From contig OX439038.1 of the NCBI GenBank assembly GCA_949317995.1, positions 4,916,001 to 4,980,000 of the forward strand: a DNA stretch of 64,000 bases, given 5' to 3'. A program made the translations under genes and the position numbers. The stretch is from Acholoe squamosa (taxonomy: Eukaryota > Annelida > Polychaeta > Phyllodocida > Polynoidae). This document shows, one piece after another, positions 59,001 to 64,000 of this stretch (position 1 is the stretch's first letter; the number at the start of each line of letters is the position of its first letter). Under the pieces are notes generated by a model. That model did no database searches. It worked only from the letters and a program-made list of their open reading frames with translations, and was not told the origin of the DNA.

Positions 59001-62000
59001 AGAAATTGATCTGAGAATAGAAATCTGTGTAAATCTATAGGCATAAAAAACTAAATGGGACAAGTGTGAAAACCCGTCTGTGCCTTGACACAGACGGGTT
59101 TTCACAAAAAAAAAAAAAAAAAAAAAATCTATAGGCATCTCCAACTCTAAAAATTCTGAAATCAGACAAAATTCTGAAAACTTACATCCCTGTATATTTC
59201 CCTCTTAAGTCGGGGTGCGGTTTATACGAGGGATGCGGCTTATACAAGGTCAGAACGAGAGGGCAGACCTTTGGATAGTTTGCCGTTTCACCTATAGGCT
59301 ACGCCATCTAACTAGGTACCGTAAATTCTCTCGTATTATTAAGCCGTAACCCCGACTTTAGAGGGCATTATAAGCCTCATCTGTTGCTTGGAAATTGTAG
59401 TTTTAGTACTATTCTGTAGTGCCAAAAACCCTCCTATAAGTCGCACCCCTTCTTCTGGACAATACACTGTACTAGTGTGATAAATCTTGGAGGACGAGTG
59501 AAGGACTCCTTGCCACCTTGACGATACCTAATACTAGTGTGCTAAGTGGAGAACTCTACCGCTTTTACTATATTAATAAATTGTACATTATACCATTCAT
59601 ACGACATCCATTATCGCTCACTATGCCATACTCGCCTACAATGTATGCAGTAGTACCACACCCTGCCACTAGGGGTGGTACACCTGATGGTCATTATGTA
59701 TATACAGCCAGGTGCTAGTACACCTGCCAGCATTACCAACTAGCTACTCGCTGAGTTACCATCTCTTCAGCATGTACATGTACAATAAAGCTGGGTTCTC
59801 CACCACATGCCATATCTAGCTATGGGAATGTACAGCTACTATATGAACATAGTGATAACAAGAAGCTGGCAATTAGTGGATACCGGTAATTGATTATAGC
59901 TTTTTTGTACAAGCCTCATTTGGATTTGGGTTCTGGTACTAGCCGCACCTTTCATGAGAGAATTTACGGTACTGTAAATTAATTGTAGATGCTATGGAGG
60001 GTAAGAAAATAGCATTGAAAGGAAGAATAATTACAGTTAAAGCATAAGCACAGCTGAGTGTATCTAAAATAATCAAGCAAAACTATTAATGGTGCATTCT
60101 AACTACTTCATGAACGAATATACAGGCGAGTTAAGGGATATCATTGGTCATTTTTTCTTTTTTTATTTATTACCAAGATGGAGATAAATATATGACACAG
60201 TTTACAAGTTACTAAGATCCAGAGTTACAACACGCTTACATCCAATCCATGCACATTGAGTTTCGTTTGTATTAGTCAAATCACTCTAGTAAAAAGAGAT
60301 TTAGTAACAAAGAATGGATTAATGCAGACAGTAGAGAACTGTGAATGGATTTGACAAATAAAATTAAATTAATTAGATTTGCATTATTTGACATGTACCA
60401 TCGAGCTTCAAGCAATAAACAACTTAACTTTACGAACAAATACTTTCTTATAAAACAAATAAAACACAAGCATAACCTTACACAAGATGGCATTCCACAC
60501 AACTTAAAACAGTACATATCATATTGACAACTATGAACCAAGCATTTACTTCATCACACCTGCCCTTTCCTTTCCTAGTAAAATGTGCTGGGACTTGACA
60601 ATTCAAAGTTTAGGCCACACCAAAAAATTAAGTTGGTCTACTGATCGCTCTCTCCATATTTTTCTTTGAAAAAAAATCTTGTATACGGATTTTGCTCACT
60701 CCACTTTCCACAAGTTTTTTTCATTGTGATGTTTGGCAAAAATCTTTTTTAAATAAATTGTTTTTCGCTCTCCTCACTTTTCCAGCAAGGAACCCATTGG
60801 ATGCCAAAATATTCTTTAAAAATAATCTCTTGCTCGCACCATTTTTTCGAAACCAAAATCCGTAGACCAACTTTTTTTTGGTGTGACCTTAGTACTGTTT
60901 TGAGTGCTAAGATCTCAAGTAAAAGCCGCACCCTGACTCCAAAAAGATTAAAAGCCGCAGAAGACCAATGAACCGGTTCATGAGCCACGGCTTAGACGCG
61001 GGTTTTACAACAAAAAAAACAACTTGATACTTGTCTGTTAAAAAGTTGGAAATTGCTGTTTATTTAAGGTAAGGTCCATAGAATACTTGAATATTTTCGA
61101 AATTTTCCAAATGTAAGATACTTCATACCAAAAGGAAATTTCACTCTTTTTATATCTGATTTTTAAAAGAATAACAATTCACGTCACACTGGAGCCAAGT
61201 CTATTTAAAGATCAAACTTTCAAAGGTGGCAAAACAGCAAACAACTGAAAATTTACATCCCCTGACGCTTTTCTGTGTTTTTCTTTTGATAGATTTTGAA
61301 ATGAAATTTCACCTTGTCTTCTTTTTCCTGGCCACCTTTCACGAGATGCTGTACAGAGCAACAAAATACATTGCTACAATGAGCAGGAAATTCAAATAAT
61401 ATACATCAAAATGGTGATATTCAAGTTTCAAATTGGTGAATATATAGATAGAAATAATAATTGGATTCTAATGTATAAAGATGTTAAGATGTAAAAATGA
61501 ATCTGATTTCGTTTTCAAAATGTCATGTAATACTGACCATATAAAATAAAGCTGAAGTAAAAAAAAGGAAAAAAAAGTATAATCATGATCATACAAAACA
61601 CGCTATTTTTCATTAAAAATATAGACATAAATTCTAAGATGCAGACATCAACTATGGTCCATACTAGCAGACATGTCACACAAGCAGATCTAGATTATAG
61701 GCCTACTCTAAAACAAGGAGAAAATATGCAAATGTTGGCGGGAAATAATGACTTCAGGTAGATATAGATTATCACATATGTCACAAGTAGAAATAGTTAG
61801 ACTTAGTCTAATCCCCATGAGGGTATGCATGAGGGTGGGCCAGTTACAAGTGCATTGGGGATTGCTATCGGATATTTGTGGGTGATCCACTGCCACAAAT
61901 TTCTTGCTATAAAAAAGATAAACGCCAGGGCAGAGAGGCACGGGGGACGCAAAATTGCCAAAAAAAATTGACTATGTGAGTATGTCTATGACATAGTCTA

Positions 62001-64000
62001 TGAGTATGACTGGCGTCGAGGGGGGCGTAAATAATTTTCGCATGTCTGCGCGATAACCCAGCCACCCCGCCTGTTGATAGTTAATGACCACTCCCTTACT
62101 TACTAGTATAAGGGTCTTTCACATGACATCAGTTTGCGCCACATGAAGGTGTTGGAGATCTGCCACTGGCTGCCATACCCACGCTGCCATAGAGAATGCA
62201 CTGTGGCAATGTACTACCCTTTATAAAATCCTGATTTTCTCCTGACCTATTGATTTCATCAAAATATCCTTTTCACAATTAATAGCAGAGATATAGGGGA
62301 GCATGCTGAACTAAAAATAATGAATATAAGATTTATATAGATATTAAATTTCTCATGTGGAAGTGGAAGGATGGTCTGCATGAGCTTGACAGTGAGCCCC
62401 TAGATTCACTGTGGGCAGCACAGTATGGCGATCTACTACCCTTCATAAAATCCTGATTTTCTCCTGACCAATTGATTTAATCAAAATATCCCTTTCACAA
62501 CTAAATAGCAGATATAGGGGAGCATGCAGAACTAAAAAAAAATGAATATAAGAATTATATAGATATTAAATATCTTATGTGAAAGTGGAAGGATGGTCTG
62601 TGCGAGATTTACAGTGAGTGGCTAGCTTTACTGTGGCCATTTACTACCCTTTAGAAAAATCTGATTTTCTCCCAATCTCATGAATCTGTTTGCTTCACCA
62701 AAAATTCTTTTTCACCAGTAATAGTATCAGGGAGCCCGAAAATCCCTGAAATGGTCCAATATGGGCCTAAAAACCCCGGGGGGGGGCCACTTGCTATATA
62801 TCTTATAGTAACCATGTGCGTACACAAACTAGCGGGAAAGGGGGTACTTTTTGGGCACAAGGGGCGGGTCCCCCCGGATCCTTTAATAGGGGTGTATTTT
62901 GGGCTGATTTGGGCAAAAAGGGGTATGCTTTTTGGGCAAAATGAACAACGAAAAATTCCGAAATTTTCAGTAAAAAAGAGGTATATTAAGGAGAAATTTA
63001 GGACAATTTTTTCTCATAAGTTATGGGATTTGCACGCCAAAAGGGGTATGATTTTTTGTTATTTTAGAGGGGACCCACCAAAAGGGGGTATATTTTCAGT
63101 AAATTTTGGGGGTGTATCCCGTCAAAAGGGGGGTGTTTTTGAGTAATTTTGCCCCGCTAAAAGGGTACAAAATTTAGGGTGATGTACGCACATGGTATCT
63201 ACAAATTCGAGAGTGGCCCCCCGGGCTAAAAACCTGGGTTTTTGTATTAAAGTATAGGGCCTTGGAATTTCAAAATCCCTGAAATCAGGGAAATCCCTGA
63301 AGACTTTCATCCCTGTAGTACAGATGTAGGGGAGTATGCGAAACTAAGTTTTATTAAGGTCAAGTTTATTTAAATATTTAAAATCTAATGTGGAAGTGGA
63401 AGTATCATGTCTGCTTCCCCCTAGTTGGATCGGTGCCCAACTCACATACCTATAACGTAGTGTCATGACATTAGGGTCTCAGATCTGTGAGTGTGAGTGC
63501 TACTGTGAGTATGAGTGACTACTTCCCCCAAGACTGCACAGTCTGCAGTGAAGTAGCGATGACGGCCAAACACGGCTGAATGCTCCCTGTATCTGTCACA
63601 GTGCTAAACACCTGGTATTGTAAATTCGATTCTGAAGGTTCTATTGGACAGAATTGCATCAAACTGACACCAAATTGAAGGGAAATTATCATTCTATCCC
63701 ACTGGCAATTTCTCATTATCCATGTATGTATTTTAATGCCAATTGAGACAGAGAGAAGTTGGGTAAGTTTTAGTTCTTTAGGGTCAAATACCCCATAAAA
63801 ATAATGTTTTTTTGCCAAGCAGGATGAACATACTGAGCCCTTCTCAATAGATTTTTTATTCAGAATCAGTTGGTTTTATTTATGAATACAGCAGCGATTT
63901 TTGGCGATTTTTAATCTCCTGAAGGTTTTACACCAAAATATTCAAGAAAAAATAAATAAATTCCAGATTTTAACTTGAAATTTAAATTACTTACCCCACT
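44017..64000 (-). CDS. ACIN1: Acinus (ACIN1), partial, N-terminus off window
   Basis: RNA-binding component of the ASAP and exon-junction complexes, active in nuclear splicing and apoptotic chromatin condensation. Exons (minus): 58640-58580, 58366-58350, 58142-58049, 57508-57419, 56978-56135, 55920-55779, 55397-55363, 54453-54393, 51069-51033, 50848-50739, 49752-49597, 49165-49024, 47779-47538, 47029-46922, 46721-46412, 45967-45861, 44659-44516, 44151-44017. All are GT-AG and give 945 codons in one frame, ending TGA at 44019-44017. A 36-bp candidate (61348-61313, [12 protein letters not shown]) and a piece at 64000-63995 extend it. Features: SR-rich exon 56978-56135; [23 protein letters not shown] ([20 protein letters not shown] ... 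[14 protein letters not shown]); [13 protein letters not shown]1/SAP18-binding motif [24 protein letters not shown]-rich tail. The SAP domain must lie further right. Confidence 0.95.
44285..44465. repeat. 'CCGTAAATTCTCTTGTATAAGCC' family copy
   Basis: The left end 'taccgtaaattctcttgtat' plus 'gccgcttataggagggtatt' matches copies at 58770, 59320 and 48770. It is in the last ACIN1 intron. Confidence 0.55.
44996..45824 (+). repeat. 29-bp minisatellite, about 28.5 copies
   Basis: Unit 'gggcatgatgcactcctaca' plus 'ttaaccaat', contiguous, with a main T/G variant (tacat/tgcat) and clustered variants. It lies in the ACIN1 intron between 45861 and 44659 and ends 37 bp from the splice donor. It ends in 'ctcctgcagtagtggtcctta', a degraded end of the TGATGCA family. 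Confidence 0.95.
46832..46892. repeat. End fragment of the CCGTAAACTCCCGCGTA family
   Basis: 'taccgtaaactcccgcgtag' then 'aagacgcac'; only one terminus present, in an ACIN1 intron. Confidence 0.55.
47077..47430. repeat. One or two TGATGCA-family elements
   Basis: First copy about 47077-47310 ('ggtcggcatgatgctccaat', 'aatgggcatgatgcactcct', 'ctttaagggttaa'); a second degraded one about 47326-47430. Intronic in ACIN1. Confidence 0.6.
48060..48780. repeat. Intron region with CGCGGGAGATTAC-type ends
   Basis: Two right-hand termini, 'cttatacgcgggagattaca' at about 48527-48546 and 'cttctacgcgggagattacg' at about 48749-48770, both next to TA. A paired repeat 'ttcaggta.cata...ggtaggtcgtgatacctgaa' lies at about 48305-48670. 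Confidence 0.5.
50102..50537. repeat. GGCCACACCAAA foldback, copy 1
   Basis: 'ggccacaccaaattaaaaca' with 'ttggtctatggattt' at the left is mirrored by 'aaatccatagaccaat' and 'atttggtgtggcc' at the right. A copy lies at 60612-60888. In an ACIN1 intron. Confidence 0.7.
50541..50714. repeat. TGATGCA-family element
   Basis: 'gcattattgcatcatg', 'gaagcgctgcc' with 'gcagcacttta', 'ccaatgggcatgatgcactt', 'caatggttaa'. It ends 25 bp before an ACIN1 exon. Confidence 0.65.
50872..50950 (-). repeat. Relic of the (CACT)n-tailed LINE/SINE 3' end
   Basis: 'gagtgagtgagtaatagatg' then 'tcttattcatggtgagaa' match 40816-41004. Confidence 0.6.
51070..54392. other. Large ACIN1 intron (3.3 kb)
   Basis: Repeat-poor for this window. 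Several unrelated ORFs of 60-130 codons occur on both strands, none with recognisable domains. A CCAAT/GC-box cluster lies at about 53590-53700. Confidence 0.5.
53590..53700. promoter_or_regulatory. Possible internal promoter or enhancer
   Basis: 'gctgattggctgatgg' holds an inverted CCAAT box and 'gaaggggcggagctta' a GC box about 50 bp away, in the middle of ACIN1. Mammalian ACIN1 makes shorter forms from internal starts, so an internal promoter is plausible. This is motif-level evidence only. Confidence 0.25.
55447..55570. repeat. Degraded TGATGCA-family element
   Basis: 'gtgcatcaatcgttaccc', 'gatagggcatcaatgcttca', 'caatgggtatgacgcactcc'. Intronic in ACIN1. Confidence 0.5.
57542..57774. 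mobile_element. Complete TA-flanked MITE (233 bp)
   Basis: CCGTAATCTCCCGCGTAGAA at the left and its mirror (cttatacgcgggagtttacgg) at the right, each bordered by TA. Internal 'gtataagacgcacc' repeats near both ends. Reference copy for the fragments at 46832, 48527, 48749 and 38585. Confidence 0.78.
57807..57935. repeat. TGATGCA-family element with a two-copy tandem
   Basis: The 42-bp block 'cagtgcatcatgacgaccaa' plus 'tgggcatgatgcactcctgc' plus 'at' occurs twice in a row (about 57831-57914), followed by 'cagcagcccttaagggtta'. Confidence 0.8.
58770..58945. repeat. CCGTGAATTCTCTCATATAAGCC family copy
   Basis: 'taccgtgaattctctcatat' then 'gtgcggcttataggagggta' match 44285-44465. Upstream of the first assigned ACIN1 exon. 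Confidence 0.55.
59045..59124 (+). mobile_element. Retroposed short hairpin with poly(A) tail
   Basis: Between two copies of AAATCTATAGGCAT (59031-59044 and 59125-59138) lies a short leader, a perfect hairpin (17-bp arms 'gtgaaaacccgtctgtg', 6-nt loop), and an A run of about 20. This is the layout of LINE-mediated retroposition of a small RNA. Source RNA unknown. Confidence 0.75.
59320..59970. repeat. Longer CCGTAAATTCTCTCGTAT element
   Basis: The left end 'taccgtaaattctctcgtat' is mirrored by the right end 'catgagagaatttacggta' at about 59953-59971. The interior (650 bp) shows no transposase. Possibly a non-autonomous element of the TA-flanked family. Confidence 0.6.
60612..60888. repeat. 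GGCCACACCAAA foldback, copy 2
   Basis: 'ggccacaccaaaaaattaag' with 'ttggtctactgat' mirrored by 'atccgtagaccaactt' and 'ttggtgtgacc'. Shorter and more diverged than 50102-50537. Confidence 0.65.
62199..63410 (+). repeat. ~218-bp tandem repeat, three units, third one interrupted
   Basis: Units start near 62199, 62408 and 62630 with 'actgtggc.....tactaccctt', then 'aaaatcctgattttctcc', 'gatataggggagcatgc', 'gtggaagtggaaggatggtc'. The third unit is split at 62727-63315 and resumes with 'cagatgtaggggagtatgc'. Confidence 0.75.
62727..63315. mobile_element. 589-bp inverted-repeat element with 5-bp target duplication
   Basis: Flanked by TAGTA at 62722-62726 and 63316-63320. Begins 'tcagggagcccgaaaatccc' and ends 'gaagactttcatccctg'. 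Contains inner inverted ends 'ccccgggggggggccacttg' and 'gagtggccccccgggc' related to 12614-13040. The undisturbed tandem units show the empty site. Confidence 0.75.

Larger units (their letters stand above)
61349..63994. other. Upstream ACIN1 intron region
   Basis: No exon recognised. A partial copy of the GTGGTCATTATTTATCAA foldback end lies at about 62080-62100, and the tandem repeat below occupies 62199-63410. Confidence 0.45.

Noticed and set aside
59058..59124. Rho-independent terminator (hairpin plus homopolymer)
   Set aside because: The genome is eukaryotic, the tail is A on the plus strand, and 14-bp direct repeats flank it, so retroposition explains it better.
63519..63818. 99-aa minus-strand ORF near the right edge
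   Set aside because: No known domain and no fitting splice sites; most likely chance within the upstream ACIN1 intron.

Overview
The window is animal nuclear DNA, most likely from a marine invertebrate; I cannot name the species. It has spliced genes with GT-AG introns, recognisable metazoan genes (a membrane dipeptidase and Acinus/ACIN1), and very many nested transposons, foldback elements and minisatellites.

Left part (1-16.6 kb). A DPEP-family dipeptidase lies on the minus strand. Six exons are visible and its 3' end runs off the left edge. Its 7.4 kb first intron holds a solo LTR with a younger MITE inside it and a 32-copy, 55-bp minisatellite. Upstream of the gene is repeat-only sequence, including a foldback element with a clean 8-bp target duplication sitting in an old satellite.

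Middle (16.6-31.3 kb). A 9,019-bp PIF/Harbinger DNA transposon is bounded by CAG target duplications and 19-bp inverted repeats. It carries two convergent, intron-containing genes. One encodes a Myb/SANT-like protein of about 1,140 aa with a long coiled-coil tail. The other is a HARBI1-type DDE transposase, complete except for one in-frame TGA. Just beyond it, on the minus strand, is a small five-exon gene that I assembled from splice sites. It encodes a 127-aa secreted cysteine-rich protein I do not recognise.

31.3-42.3 kb is a transposon graveyard. It contains a 5'-truncated non-LTR retrotransposon with 13-bp target duplications, a CACTG-ended foldback, tRNA-derived SINE-like pieces, an ankyrin-repeat pseudogene, and a decayed DIRS-like tyrosine-recombinase retrotransposon that was itself hit by a MITE and by a retroposed tail fragment.

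Right part (44-64 kb). Acinus (ACIN1) is on the minus strand. Eighteen exons join in one frame (944 codons plus stop) and cover the SR-rich centre, the RRM, the RNPS1/SAP18-binding motif and the RE/RD-rich tail. The N-terminal SAP region must lie beyond the right edge. Its introns hold a 29-bp minisatellite, many inverted-repeat elements, and a tiny retroposed hairpin with a poly(A) tail and 14-bp target duplications.

The most unusual theme is that both minisatellites grew from the same dispersed palindromic element family. They share an exact 16-bp core in opposite orientation, and an apparent two-copy intermediate is present.
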